This document shows positions 28,301-43,300 of a stretch of 64,000 nucleotides of DNA, piece by piece (the first letter of the stretch is position 1; the number at the start of each line of letters is the position of its first letter). Location of the stretch: positions 18,503,501 through 18,567,500 of the forward strand of contig NC_133937.1 in NCBI RefSeq assembly GCF_031877795.1, read 5' to 3'. The DNA is from Strix aluco (Eukaryota; Chordata; Aves; Strigiformes; Strigidae). Made by a program: the position numbers and the translations under genes. Under the pieces are notes generated by a model. The model made no database searches and was not told the origin of the DNA. It worked only from the letters and a program-made list of their open reading frames with translations.

Positions 28301-31300
28301 GAATGAGAAATGTTGACTAAAATGATGCATCTGAAATAGTTATACCCTTCATCTATGACTTAAAAACTCAACTAAAATATCAACCTTTGTGCTTGAACAG
28401 CTCAGACCTTTTTGTTTCAGTGAAACCATTGCTTAATAGCAGCCTTGTACAAAATGAGAAATCAATAGTCTTGTAAAGAAATCTTTGACATTTTCAGTCT
28501 GAAAGGTTCATTGAAGTCTTGCAAGACACTTGCAGTATTTACATGCAAAAATAAATAGGCAGCACAGTGTGTTTCTCTCCTTGACTTAGGAAGCTCTAGG
28601 CAATCATGGACTGAGACTGTTTATGGCCAGAATAGTAGATTTTCAGCTGTGAGAATCTGTTGAGAACAGCTATCAGACCACAGTTTTAATATACATTGCA
28701 TACTCTTATGGAGATGAATAGAATTATTGTCCTCTCCCTTGTTAATTTTCTCTTTCTCTGTTTCTCTCAAGATTTTCTTATGGTAGGCTTTTTTAAAATT
28801 AAATTAAAATGCAAGTAAATACTTACGTGATGATTAAAAAAAGGTAGGTATCATTTCTCCTGGAAAGATTTGTAAAATGGTAAGCGATAATTACTTTTTT
28901 CTTGAAGGGATGTTCATATGAAGCGAGCAGGTGGATTGGTTCCTGCCTGGCGTAACATCCCAAAATCTCACAGTAGCAGCATCTTGGAAGTGGAGTCTAC
29001 TTCATCAATTGGGAGTTGGGCAAACAGCCCACACACCATGGGAAATGGTAAGATACACTTCCTTGATAGCAGTTTTTTTGCAAGGTAATTGTTTTGGAGT
29101 TGTTCTTTACTTTCTGGATGTTTATCTTCACAGTGAAACTGTGAGGAAAGGGAAAGGAAACATTTGAGGAACATAGTTTTATAAGATATAACTTAGAAGA
29201 TTTACCAAAGGGGGTTGCAAAAAGCTTTGTTGGAATATTCCTTTGATCATGTTGTTCTGGCATATTTTCTGAGCATTGACTTAACTGATAAACTAAAGCT
29301 ATTTTTCCTACTCTTTGCTATAACTCAGTATTCTGCCATCAGTAGAAAATACCTTTCCAAGCATAACTCATAATAACTTAGTAGGATTGATGAGTCCTAA
29401 AAACAAGCAAATAATGTTATACAAAATTCAAAATTGTCAGATATGAGAGTTGATATTTACAAGATGTTTGGGCTAAGACTGAGCTTTTCTATGGATATGC
29501 ATTCTGATTATGTGTCATTCTGAGCAAATATTCTGGAGAATGTCTGGGGAAGGGAAAAGGGAGGAGGGGAGACATTTCTTGAGTACAGGTCATAGTTGAA
29601 GTGAGAATGATGACTGATTTCTGCTGTGTTGACTAGGATATTGATATGCTTTATTTTCCTCCCATTTTCATCTGCTTATGCAGTTGGATGAAAAGCACCT
29701 CAGTTGAAATCCATTTTACTTACCAAAGCTAATGATCTGGCTAATTTGACATAGCATTATTTACAAATTATAAACACAGTAAGAAGCCTCAGGATTTCAG
29801 AATCATTTTAGGATTATCTCTTCCAATAATTCTCCCTGTTCTGTTTGCTGTTTCTTGGGTCAGTGCATCCAGGGGTGGGCTGTGCTGCAGGGGAGCTTAA
29901 AGCAATACTGCAGCATTTCTGCCAGTCACTGACACAGAGAAGGCAGTTGGAAACTGAATGGCTTGGGCAGGGTTTTAAAAGTAAAATTTAACAAAGCAGA
30001 ATTTGTGATCTGAAATTCTGTGGTCTTTGCTTGCTCAGTCTATTATTTTCTAATGTTAATTGTATTCTCCATTAAGATTTCTTTGTCTTTTAAGGAATAC
30101 TTTAAGAGAATTTACTATCAAAAAAGGGGTGGTTTTGTTGGTTTATTTTGTTGGGTTGTTTTTTTTTTGGAAGGTGGGGAGATGTTTGTCCCTTTAAAGA
30201 GTGAACTGGATGAATTGCAAGAGGAGGTGGCAAGGAGAGCACATGAACAAGAACTACGCAGAAAAAGAGAAAAGGAAATGGAGGCAGCAATGGGCTTTAA
30301 TCCCCGTCCCAGCAGGTTCATGGATCTAGATGAACTGCAGAATCAGGGTAACTTTTTGAATGCAGTATATTTTGCAAGACTGCAGTGCTGAAGTTTTTTG
30401 AACCTTTGCACTTAATTTCCTACTGTATGTGTCTGTCTTTCTCTCCCCCTCCATTACAATTTTGTACCTTCAGTTAGTGAAAGACCATTAATTTCAAACC
30501 TATAGGATGAGAAAAAAACCTGTGTTTGGTATTTTGACCAAATTCCTTCTTAAATGACACAACAAAGTAATGCAGAGGTGTTTTAATATATTTGCACCTT
30601 TCCATTTTTTAGGTATTATGCACCATTAGTAGTATTGATACATAGATTTAGCTATAAGGCTTCAACCAACATCTTGGAATGAGCACGGTTGTTTGTACCT
30701 TTCACACGCCTCAGGTCCACTTGCAACATAGCTTGTTCATTTAGGCCATTGTTTTGTTTCTGATTATTTCTGGTAGCATCACTGCCTTAAGCAGTTCTGC
30801 TTGTTCCTGCCCTTGTACTTTCCACTCTTTCTTCCTGCCCAACTGTGCAGCCACAGCATAGGCATGAGAACAAGTACTGTGGCAGGCTTAAGCTGGATCT
30901 AATTGAAAATCTGAGGAGAGTTTTTCTAAGGAAAAAGAGTTGAAAAAAAATTTAAAAAGCAAAATACTAAGTTTGATTGTCTTTTCCATGACTCCTCATG
31001 TTTCTGTCAGGGGATAGCAGCAGAAGAGGTTTAATTGGAAGGATGGAGCTGCAGCAGAGAGAATCTGGTGACAGGATTCACATGTAATACCTTTTGTTTT
31101 AGCCCTAAATCTCCATCAGTCAGTAAGGGGAATCAGAGAGAAGGTGGGATGAAGTGCACTGACCCAGCTGAGAGTGAAGCCTGAAGCCTAGTAGAGCATT
31201 TAACTGGGGGGTTGTTGTTGGGTCAGCAGAGCCAAGGAAGGCGTAGTGAACACCTAGGCTCTGCTCCCACAAATGCATGCACGACTGGGGCAAACCCACT

Positions 31301-34300
31301 GTGACCTCCTGTTTTGCCAGACCTCCTGGTGTCCCCATCCTGCTTGCTCAAACCTCTTGTAGGCAAGAGTTGAGGTGCTGGTTTGCTGCTACAGGACAGA
31401 GAGGAAAGAGAGTGTCACTCCATGGCAATGCAAGCTCTGGGCACAATACAGCCGGTGCCCTGCAGCCTACAGCCATGCCAACTGCTCAGTAGCCAGAAAG
31501 TCATTGTCAGTGGCAGCTGAAAAATACAATCTCTGTGAGAATGTCTGACTGTGGGAATGTTTTTATAATTTTTTCTGACCATCAGTGAGCCATTTAGTTA
31601 TCCTTTACAGTCCTGCTGTGACCTGCCAGTAACCAGGTGAAAAATTCCAATGTACCAGAGCAGATGGAAATCTTTTTTTATTAGCATTAGTGTTTACTTT
31701 TGGTCACATAAATGCTAATGATGTGAAAATAGACAAGTAAATCTCTGTTGTTGAGCATGAAGTTGTCTCCTCTTTTCTTGCCTGAAAGAAAATAGCGTAT
31801 TCTCCAAGACGTTACCCTTCTTTGATCTCTTGTTGTATTAGTTGGTAGAAGCAAAAATTGCTTAGCTTTTCCTTGTTAAAAAGAAAGTAAACTAGAATAA
31901 CCTTAATCAAAAAAGACTTTAGTAGAATGTTTAAGGAGTTTACAGGCATTGACTTGAGATCTGGAAAAGTTTTTGTTTATTCCTCTTAAGTCTTTCCCCA
32001 CCCCAGTCAGAGATGTAATAGCTTAACATTAACAGACTGCTTGACTGCCTGGAAGGCTTGCTTGTACGCAGAACTCCAGAACACTTGTGACTCATTTTCC
32101 CCTCAAGTAAACTGCTAAATTCATGCAAAGAAAGCTAACTTTAGTATACTGGCCTTGATTACAAGCCTCAGTAGCCTTGATTTCGAAACTGAATGTGCTG
32201 CTTGATTAACTCGCTGCTCTAACAACTCTCACTTCTCTCTGCAGTACTTGCTTTTCATGTGAGTTCTTTAGGGTTTATGGTATAACAAATGTGTTTGCAT
32301 CTGTGCACGAGGGTGTTGGAGAGCAGGCCAGGCCATAGCATGTGTTATGCAAGCTGAGAAAACATAATTTATTGTTGACTGATAAAGATACTCATGTTCT
32401 CTACCACAGTGACAGAGACATTCCATTAAAAAAACCCACCCCTAAACAAATCAAAAAGTCAAGTTTTAGTTTCTGTTTTCCCCTGCCTTATTTGAATATG
32501 TATATCTGGGTGCATAACTTGCACAATGCCTGATAGGTGACACCGGATTGTTTGGCATTTCCTCCTCGAAGAACTGGATGTTCTGATGTCAGGACACAGT
32601 GGCATCATCATTCTCTTTTGTGTCCAAGGATGACTTATCCTTCTCTTCTCCAACACTGTTTTCTAAATAGTTGAAAAATAATTTTTTATAATTGCTTCTT
32701 TCTTCTCAGCTTCTTAAACCTGTATTTTTCCTTCTAAAGCTGCAAGACCACTGGGTTTTCATATTTAGTATGTCTCAGCAGTTGAACACGTTTGTGGAAG
32801 TATTTCATGCAGGCATTTATGCTCGCACTCAAGTCTGAGTTCTGTTCCCCAGACATCTCAGTTGTTTCAGTTTGTCCCCATTTTTTATGGAAGTAATTGT
32901 CTATCTGAAGAGACAGATGATTTTTGGCAGGGGACTTAATGTACAAGGAAAGCCCTGACCTGCTATATTTCTTACATACTGATATATTTTGGTTTAGATT
33001 TAATTTAGATTAATTTTTACTTGACACAAGTCATCTGAACTGACTGTGATTTGTCTATACCATCTTTTGTACTGATTTAGACTGTTGAAAATAATATAAT
33101 AAGCCAGTACAATTTTCTCAAACAAAATTTGAGGGGGGAAAAAATCTGGTTTCACATTGTTTTACTGTGTGGATGTCAAGCCTATCAGGGTGCTCAAGTT
33201 GTACTTCTGCTTAGGGAAGGTTAGGTGGTGCTGTCTGGGATATGTGCAGCCTCTGCGAGACTCCATATGTGGAAGAATTTGGCAGTCACGAATGGAATGA
33301 GGGTAAGTGAGGGTTCTGCAATGAATGAAACCAAAATGAAGGGTGCTGCCCATTGCAGGGAGGAGTGATGGCTTTGAGAAGTCGATGCAGGAGGCAGACT
33401 CAATCTTTGAAGAGTCGCTGAATCAGGAGCAGAAGGGGGATTGTGCTGCAGCTTTGGCGCTCTGTAACGAAGCTATATGTAAGTAATTCTAACCGCCTGA
33501 GCTATTGCGCTTTTGACAGTTTACTAATATCATAGAAGAAAGTCTGAAACATTAAATCATGTTAAATGGTTAGGTAGTAATATGGGGATCCAGCTGGTCC
33601 TTAGGAACGTGCAGGGAGACAGAATCTTTCCTTTTTACAAGCATTCCCTTTTGGGGGTTTTAGTCCTATTCCTCTTCATCTCTGTGTTTTTCATGTTTTC
33701 ATCTGTTTTTTGTTGTTCTCTCCAGCACTATGGCAGTAGCAGCACTGGGGTGCTGATGTGCCCTTTTTGGTGCTAAATGGTGCATTTCAGCAAGCACCTA
33801 GTAGGTAACTCCCCCTGCCACTTGGTACTCAATTAACAATTTGTCCCCATCCTCAGGCCAAATTACAAAGGGCATTAAGCTCCCCTGTTTCTCATAGAGG
33901 GTATCATAGGAAGAAAATGGTAGCTCACTCTTGAGTCCTTTGGATTAGCACAAATGAGCTATGCTGAAGAAAAAAGCATTAGGACATTGAAGTGCTTAAA
34001 TGCATTGTGACCTTTGAGAATGTGTGCTATGTGATTTCATTTTATTTTCAGTCTTTTTCCATTATGACTGGCTGGCTGTTTCACCCCATGCTCCCCTCTG
34101 TATAGAATGGCTGCAGACAGAGTGGGTAGCTCCTGTGCATTTGCATTTAGAAATTGGCTCTTATGGACTGCAGAACAAGGGGCGCATCATACAGCTGTTA
34201 TGATAGCTCTATTAGCTTTCATTCCAGCAAGGTATTTGCTGAATCTCAAATCCAAGCTGGGTATTCCTGCACTTAAAGGGAGTCCCAGATATGAACGATA

Positions 34301-37300
34301 CAGGAGAAGGGTAGGTGACAGAATGAAGCATCAGTGTGGTAGGGTTGGAAAGAGCCTGTGTGAAGGGGATGAAAAGTTGGGCTAAAACATGGATAATTTT
34401 TTTTTGTACTTTATTTTAGTTTAGTTTCAATTAATGTGTTTGGACACCTGGCTAAGCTTAATGTGCATTAATGGAAACAATAGCATCCTCGTGAACTCTT
34501 TTGTGGCAGTATTTGCATGGTCCATGTTTTATGTTCTTGCTGCATCTTTTTTCTTTTTTTTCTTTTTCAATTTTATTCCTTTTTTCTGTTTGTTTTCTGC
34601 TATGTTTTCTTTTGCATTTTAGCTAAACTAAGACTTGCCATGCATGATGCCAGCGCTAGCACTCACAGCAGAGCCCTAGTCGATAAGAAGCTGCAAATCA
34701 GTATCCGAAAAGCCCGGAGTCTCCAGGATCGCATGCAGCACCAACAGCCATCGCAGCCGCTGCCGCCGCCAACCTGCCACCCACCACAGGGCGGCACCAT
34801 GGCCCAGTCTACAAGGTAGTCCAAGTATATCACCTAGACCCAGATCTGAGCTGCGTCTATGAGCAGTGCAGTCTGGAAAGAAATAGGAAACTATATATAT
34901 GCCCCTGGATAGTCCAAATCCTACAGTGTTACTTCTTATTCCTTTCTTCTTTAGGTTAAATCCTACTATAAGATCGTCAGCTACCCCTTCCCCGCCCCCA
35001 CCCCAGTCTTCACAGAACAGTTCAATGTGCAGGTGTTCAAAATGTGATCTGTGACAGAATTGTAGCAGTCAGTGCCTGGCAGCATCAATGTTTCAGGCAC
35101 CAAGGGAAAGAATACAATAGGCAATAACCTGGGTTAGAAGGGGGGCTGTGTTAGGATGAAATGTGCAACTGTTTATAATCAGGAGCTGTTTCAGGACTCA
35201 GTAAAAATCTTCCTATAATTGCTTTTATGTTGGGAACTGCAACCAGTGTGTGTTAGTGTTCTGTAGTTTGGGAAGTGTCAAGTACACTGATCTTTTCTTT
35301 CTAGTCCACTTCTCTAGTGGTGCACTGGTACAACTCTTGGATCCAGATCCTGATTCTGTCACCTTGACTACTTTCCCTGATGCTCTATCATTCTTCATTT
35401 TCTTTCTGTGCTTCCCAGCATCCTGTAGCCTGACTTAGCAGCCTCTTCAGTGTCTCTTCATGATTCTTTCTTCCATACTGACTTTAACTATAGCATAATT
35501 AACTCTCTGCTGTAACCGATCCTTTCTTCCTACCCTCTTCAGCATGCAGCTTATTCCTTCTTTCTTCCCATGCCATTCCCTCCTAGCACTAGACCATCCC
35601 TATCCAATTTCTAGGCTGTTTCTTGAACTGTTACTTTTCTTACCTCTCCCCTTTCTTACATGTTGTATTATCAGAAGTTTAGATGAAATCTCAGATGGGA
35701 ATCCTTTTTCTTTTCTTTTTTTTGAAATGCCACATACAGCTATGTACTGAAACTCAGTTAATTTGCACACCTGCCAGGCTATAGTTCATAATGTTCTTTT
35801 CTTTTCCTGCAGTAGCTGAATTATATGTAATGAGGGCTGATCTTTTTGTCAATCAGGGATCCATTATATCCTCTTTTACAGGAGAAATGCAGAGCCCCAA
35901 TTATGCATTTTGGCAGATTCTAAGAAAATGAAAGAAAGGAACTTTCTAAACTAATTTTGTTAATGCTGAACTTGCTTACTGCTGCTCTGTGAAAAGAACA
36001 TTACTTTTGCAAAAAGTTATATCCAACCAAATGTTAATATTCATATTGTAGAATGGTTTGGGTTGGAAGGGACCTTAAAGATCATCTAGTTCCAACCCCC
36101 CTGCCATGGCCAGGGACACCTTCCACTAGAAGCCAATGAAAAGAATCTTTTCATAGCCAGAGTTCTGTACTCTTGATATAAATAACATTGGAGGCAGTGC
36201 AGAGTTTGCAATTACTCACAGACAAGGTAATTCTGCTACACATATCAAGTAGGTCTTCATGATAGCTTTCATTGTATGCATCTCAAGAAGGAAACAAAGC
36301 AATGATGTTACAGTTTCCTTAAGTTCTCTGTTGGAGCTGTTTGTAGCCTGTCATTTTCTCACAGGCACATGGACTTGGTACTGGTTTTTGTGTCTGCATA
36401 TTAGAATGCTAACTAATGCAGAAAAATGCCAAGGACATGTATGACCCAAGGATATAATTGTCTTGCATTGGTACATAAAAGAATGCAAATTACTTTTAGA
36501 AGTATATGTAGAATACACATTATTACAAAATAATAGTTATATATTTAGCTTGAATTTTATTTAATGTGTTGGATAAATATCTCAAAGATCAGAATACAGA
36601 GATGATATGAGGGGAATTTCAACATGTTCCTTCCATTTGTCAAGTCATTCTTCATGAAGTTGCCTGGAGAGAGGGGACCTTATGGAAATATTGTCAGTTC
36701 ATGTTCAGATCATGAACATGTTCAAAGTATTTTCAAAAACATCTCACGTGTTAATGTTGGAAACAGTTGTTTTGTTTTATATAAATACTATTTTTACTAT
36801 TCTAACAGTTATCCCTACCCATGCACTCAGTCTGCTGGTTAAAGTGCCTAGGGTGCTGTACAAGAGTACATAGAGCCTAACTGTAGCAAAATACTCTTAA
36901 AAATATGAAATGGATTCAGTAGATCAGTTATACTAGGAAATCAGGGTTAGAAGCAAAGGGCTAACATGTATGTATCTACTGAATTAATGCAAAGTCTTCA
37001 TCAGAATACAGTTAGCAAAGAAAAGTATGTTGAGGTATATATCACCTAGTGCAAGTTCTGTACCCTAGGGATAAACGTAAGCAATGACTACTGCTAATCA
37101 TTTACCCTTCTGTGTGTTTTAGTGAACAGACTGGCCCGCTCCAAGTACTGCTGAGCCAGGAGGTACCACTGGAACCCAACAAAGAAGTGGAATTTGGGTC
37201 CAGTTCTTTCTTCCACCCACCTGCTTCCTGCCATGAATTGCACTCATCATTATATCCAGAGTCTTCCTCCTTGCCCCCTTCTGAAAGCAATCCATCCAAC

Positions 37301-40300
37301 AGGATCTCTCCAAACTTCCAGTCTGCTTCTGCTGATTTTCATGACCAAGTTCCTTCTTTTCCCTATAGGCAAGGGTTGGCAGAGAGGTCTGCAAGAACTG
37401 AGAATGATGCCCACCATAGTGTGGATTTTGCTGACTCCACAGCCGCAGGGCCAAAAGACTATAGGGAATGCTGCAGTAGCAGCAAGTTAGAAGAGGTTCA
37501 TAACATAACGCCTATTCTCACACCTCAGTACAAATCCAAGGCTAACACAGTAAACTCTGGGTCTTTGCCTACACTGTTTCCCTGTCCACATTCACCACAA
37601 GCAGCATCTCCTGAAAAGGACAGCCAGCACAGTCCTTGTTCCAAACTTGCAAGCTCTCCTGTGCGGCCCAGCATTGATCATTTAGGGGCCTATCATGCAA
37701 TGACCCCTGCAACTTCATCCCCTCCACGGCAGTACTCCTTGGATCCTTTGCAGAAAACAAATAAGTACTCCAGAGCAAACAGCCATGAGATTTTGTTACC
37801 CTCACAGGACGAATATGGCACAGCAGAAGGTTGCAAATCTGAGGCTTTTAGTACAAAGGGACATGTTCGCTCCTTGGCAGAGCAGTTTCAGAAAATGCAT
37901 GCAGCCTCCCAGAGAAAAGGTACTCATGAAAAAGGCTGGATTGCTGCAGTGTGTCAGGATGAGAAGTCTCCAAAGTTAACACAAAAATCTTTCATCAACC
38001 CTTCATCCTCTGGTTACAGACAGCTAATCAATCAAAATCAAGAGAACAAAAACCATTCTTCTGAAAAATTACACGCAACTGTGGATATTAGGGACGGGGT
38101 AGTTTCTTTGGAGGGTTTTAGTGCCCAACATGTTGCTTCTAAGAGTATTTCTTCTCACAGTGAAGAGCTGTGTAGAAGAGGTGGACAGAATATAGCAGAC
38201 CCTGCACCCTACATGGAAAGGCACTGTCATGATGGAGGAATGAAGCAGGTGGATGATGGAGCTACTAGTAGCATGGTTGCCTCTATGCCTGTGGACCGTT
38301 GGGTGGATAATGTTACTAGGTATTACAGTTCTCAGAAGGCTAATAAGAATACTGAATGGCTTCCTGTACCTGGGAGGAGTCCACCGCTTTCTGATCAGAG
38401 AGCAGTTGGAGATGACTTGAGCAGGATCCCAGTACATCTGCATCCACAGTGGAATCAAGACACAGAACAGGAGCTCTCAGAACTGGAATCCCTCTATCAG
38501 ACTAGTCTGCAGGCATCTCAGGCCACTAGGCCTTTCTTGGGAAGACAGGACAGTGCTAGGTATCCATTTGACCAATCAGGTAAGAATGACGCAGCTGTTT
38601 TTCTTGGTTGACCTGCCTGTGTACTCCAATATAGGTGAAGGTATGTTTTCCAGTCGATTTAGTTAAATGGGCATGAATTTGTGCACAGATGCAGAAAGAT
38701 TCAGGTTGTGGACTCTGAAAACATTCTAACTATATAGGTAGAGAAGCAGTGTGATAGCACTGCCTGGGGAGGCTGCAGAGTAGCTGTTGGTCTTGGCAAA
38801 CAGAGCGCAACATCCGTTAAGAGTAACATAGAAATAACTGATCCCGTTTTCAAGCAGGGAGCTAGTTGCTTAGGTCAGGCTGCTGAATTTTGCTGTTTGC
38901 AAGTCCTACATCACCTCTGGAATTTATTAAGCTGTTTCTGTGCCTAAAGTTAATGTTCTCCACATTTGTGAATTTTAACTGATTGTATTGTATTTGAGAA
39001 TTCAGTCTGTACCTGGTTGAGGGGATAACTTTTAAAAGTGTTTCCAGATCTATGAGAGGAACTTGTGTTTTGCTACGGACTACCTGCTTTAAGTTGTGGA
39101 AAATTACTTGTGAAAGCAGCACTGAGTACACAATCTGCACTTAGATCCTTGAGACCTTGTGGCTTAGTTGGTGCCGAAAGAAAACAGATTCTGTTGCTGT
39201 TGGTGAGAACATCCAGCTGTTGCTGGAGACATTCAGTCAGAATCTGATGACAGCAGTCCAGTTCCACTTAAGCTGATCTAATCTGCCTGAGACAGGGCAA
39301 CCTTGATTCTCTGCTTAGCAGAGTAAGTTTCTTTATAATCCATGTCGTAGCATTAGAGCTACAAATTTTCTGGTTAAATACAAAGCAGCCTGAAACTTGA
39401 TGGGTACCAAAGTGATGTATATATATGTGATATATATTGCAGTACATACACAAAGGTTTTCCCCTGCCCTGCACCTGTGGAGGTGGAGCCTCTATTGTTC
39501 CTGAGAAATCAAGCCTGGCTGTGACCAGAGTGAATGCTGCAGTAAACTCTTGAACAGGTTTTTATTCACAGCTTGAGTTTTCTATGAAACTCTCTTGTCT
39601 TGCAGTCCACTGGCAGACCAGGTGACATATCCAGAGGTGGCTATTTACCATTTGTTGTCATGTTGATTTTCTTTCAGAGTTAGGCAAGGTCTGACTTCAC
39701 AACCTTGCAGATACTCTCTTGCATGGGCTTGAATCAGAAGGTCTTATGTGTTCCTACTTAGCTTACTGATTTTTGGAAGCTCTTTCTGGAAATCTAACAG
39801 GATAAAGCCCTGTTGCTTTAGTGTTAGTTGGAGCTTCAGAGTTCTCTCATCAATTGCCCTGTTTCTTATGCTGACGCTTTTCTTGCCTGTTTTCCCACTG
39901 CATATATGAGGGATATGATATTCTTCTAAAGTGAAGTTTGGGTTTGAGATCTTTACTTCTGGTTTGCTGTGGCTTTCAGATGTCTCTTCCTAAGTTCTGC
40001 AAATGCTGTATAAAAACAAAAAGTTTGAACCAGCTCATCTACTGTGTTGAACTGGATGAGAATCACCTGCATGGGTCTAGGACAGCTCTTTCTCACTTTT
40101 AACTTGGATTACCTTACCTATTCATTTGTAAATGCTGGTTTAAGCTTTCTGTCCCATATCAACTGGTTTTGTCAGACCTTTGCATTCAGAATAATGGTGA
40201 AAATTCCCCTGTTTCATTACTGGAGCTTTACAACAGAGATTAAAACCAAGACCCGATCCTCCAAATGCCACTTCAGTGAAGAAAATGCGTTGTTACCAGC

Positions 40301-43300
40301 ACATCACTTTTCTTCCTTTATAGACAGATTCCCTGTGGCTGTTTTTATTAGGCCACTGATCTGCCTGTCTGTTCCTTGAGAAATTTTAGGATTATAACTG
40401 GTTGGTGGGGATGGCACTGAAGTGCAGTAACTGTAGCAATCCTAGTTAAAAATAACGCTTTAAACTATTTAACCAGCACAAGAAATGGCTGATGAACTGT
40501 AGCATTGGGTGGGAACAAGCAGGTGAATGTGTGGGGAACTTAAAGCTGTTGAGTCTTGTTTATCCTAAGTAACTTCAGGTAACTTCCTCCTGGTAGCTGA
40601 TTTTCTGTCCCTTTAGGCCTCCTAAACTCTCACCTCTGTACCAGACAAGTGCTGCTGTACATTTAAATAGTTCAATTAATTGCTCCCCAGAAGCCTGCAA
40701 AAGGGATAGTGAAGCATGTGTGAGTATCCCGATAGACTTTCTCCTGTTGAAATATTGGGAGTTAGCTTATATATTGATGCTCAAAGGAACTATGATGCCT
40801 GCTCATTCTGTGTATAGTCTGTCTGTCTTTGCAGGAGTCAGATCAAAGATAGTCAGAAATGCACCATAATGTGCAATCAAGCACTGAATTTAACCATAGT
40901 GTTTTCCTTCTCAGTCTCTGCGAACCTGAATATGAGGAAGCTGCATGCTACAGCTGGCATGGGTCTCTCGAAAACCCCAACAGCAGAGATAGAGCGCAGT
41001 CTGTGTGGAGCCACTGTCTCTTCTGTCTCCAAGGTGACATGTTGTTACTTAAGATATGCTAGAGGGGGAAGGGCTTGGCCTGTGCAAGTGAAAGAATTTA
41101 AAATGGGAGAAGTGGAATATATTATGAAAAAGGTACTGGGGTCATCAATAATAATGTTAGAGGGAATTCTAAGTGCAGTCTAGCTCAGGGTTAATTAGCT
41201 CAAAAATGAGTGACTCATGCTACATGCAGCTTGCATGCAATCAAATTATCTAAATTCTGGCTTTGAGGAACATATCCCTGAAAGCTTCAAGATCTAGTCT
41301 CTTTGAACATATTGACATGAATTGTCTTGCACGCAACTTACTGTGATGTTACCACTTGCAAGGGCACAGACTTTTTTTTTATACTGTGTCACTGTACTTT
41401 GAAAGTGGGGAATAATTTTGGTATTTTGCTACAGTTGGTAGTTGGTCGTCTCGAAGTGGGAGAAGATGCTTTTCCTTCTTTTTTTTTTCCTGGAGTAAAA
41501 TGTTTAAATAACTGGCAGTTACATATCAGTGCCTGTACATAAAAACATACAAGTATTTTCAAGGGGAAATGACACTTTCTATAGTACTTCAGTACTCATT
41601 AAAGGGAGCTTAAATGGCCTTGCTTATATGGAACAGAGGAAAAAAAAGAAGGAATAAACATTTCCCTTGCTAACATAAGATTAACAAGTTTCCAGCACTC
41701 ATCAAATTATCCTAGCTTTTTTTGGTTGTGAGAAGATTGTAGTACTGTATCATAGGATGGCTGTCAGTGGGAGCCATGATTATATCTACAGGGGCAGTGG
41801 TACCTGTAGCAGCAGCCAGTCCTTTAGGTAGATTCATCCCAGTAGAGGGTTTATATCCTGGCTTTAGATATTTATAAAAGAATAAATCTTACTTAGACAA
41901 ATCAATCAGTGTATATTTACTAAAGAAAGAAAGACTATAAGGAATAACATTTTTAATCCCCAGATCCAAAAAGATCCATTTTCTTTAAGTTTTCAAGGTG
42001 GTACCTGAATGAAGGATTTCAAAAAAGAAAAGGTCATGGAGTTTCACTGAAGCATAGTCTGTTAGATTTATCTTGATCTCTTCCCTCTAATTATTATACA
42101 AAATTGATATTATGGAGAGCTCTTTCTGAAATGTGTGATGTTGTCTGCAGGTCATGTATACCAGAGAACATAGCAGGGAACCAGAAGAGGAGGAAATGTA
42201 CAGTGCAGAGAATTTCCGTCGCATTGCTCGCAGTCTCAGTGGGACAGTCATCTCAAACAGAGAGGAGACCTTGGTCTCTTCTCACAGTTTTGTAAGTAGA
42301 ATGATACACAGCTTTCCAAAGAGCCATCATCTGTGTGTAGGGTTGCTGTTTTCTCTGCGTTTAGTAGTTAAAGACAGACAGAAGACAACTGAATAATAAG
42401 CCATGATGAAAGCCTTGTCTTTGTGAACTTTTGTTCTCTTTTTGGAAGAAGAATAAGTTTTTATTTAAGCAACAAAGCCATCTTCTTCAGGAGTCATTGC
42501 AGAGTAGTACCTGCTGCAGCTGGTAAGCATGTGAGCTGATATTATTTGCCTGTACACAAAGACATCCAGTATAAACATTTTTTTCAGTTGACTCTAGAGT
42601 ATTTTCAAGAAAGCTTCTAATACACCTACAATTTAGAAAAGATACCACTAACCATGTGGAAGTTTCTGCTCTCTTGTGGGTATATTCAGCAAGTAGCCTT
42701 TTTAGAGAGTAAAAGTAAGCATAAAGGGGAGATAATTCAAGACTTGGTGCATAACATGCAGCCAGTTACATACAGGAAGTAACTAAAAATAAGGAGATTA
42801 ATTTTTTTTCTTTTTTTCTTTGTTATCTCTGTTAAATAGTTCCAGGTTCAAGTTAAAACTGCCAGTGAGGAAAACAGTAGCAGATTATTGGTGGTGTTTA
42901 GCAACGCAGCCAGATACAATTTGAAGGTTTGGCTTGGATTGAATTTTTCACAAACTGTGCTTAAGGTTTTATTTTAAACCAACTGCATAATAAATGTAGA
43001 AGAGTCTCAGTTGCAAAATCAGTTATTTAGACTGATAGGTCTGATTCTGTCTTTCTGCTGTGTACCATAAGCTACGAATATGTCAACAATGAATGTTTGC
43101 TCCTCAGCATGCTTTAGTTGAGGGCTTTAATGCATACCTGGAGGTGCTGGAGAAGCAATTAAAAACCTCCAGCTACCCAAGGCGCCCCTCTCTGCTGAAG
43201 GTTTTTATCCACACAACAGAAGCAGCCAATTGGATGGAGAATGGCTGTCTGTCGCCCCTGTTCAAGTTAGTCACCGGGCCCAAGCCTGTGATGGTTTGCT

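Larger units (their letters stand above)
34816..37122 (+). other. USP54: USP54 intron with candidate cassette exon and CR1 scrap
   Basis: About 2.3 kb. It contains a candidate 78-bp exon at 34,955-35,032, a pyrimidine-rich stretch from about 35,390 to 35,670, and a CR1 3'-end fragment at about 36,049-36,136. Confidence 0.75.
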
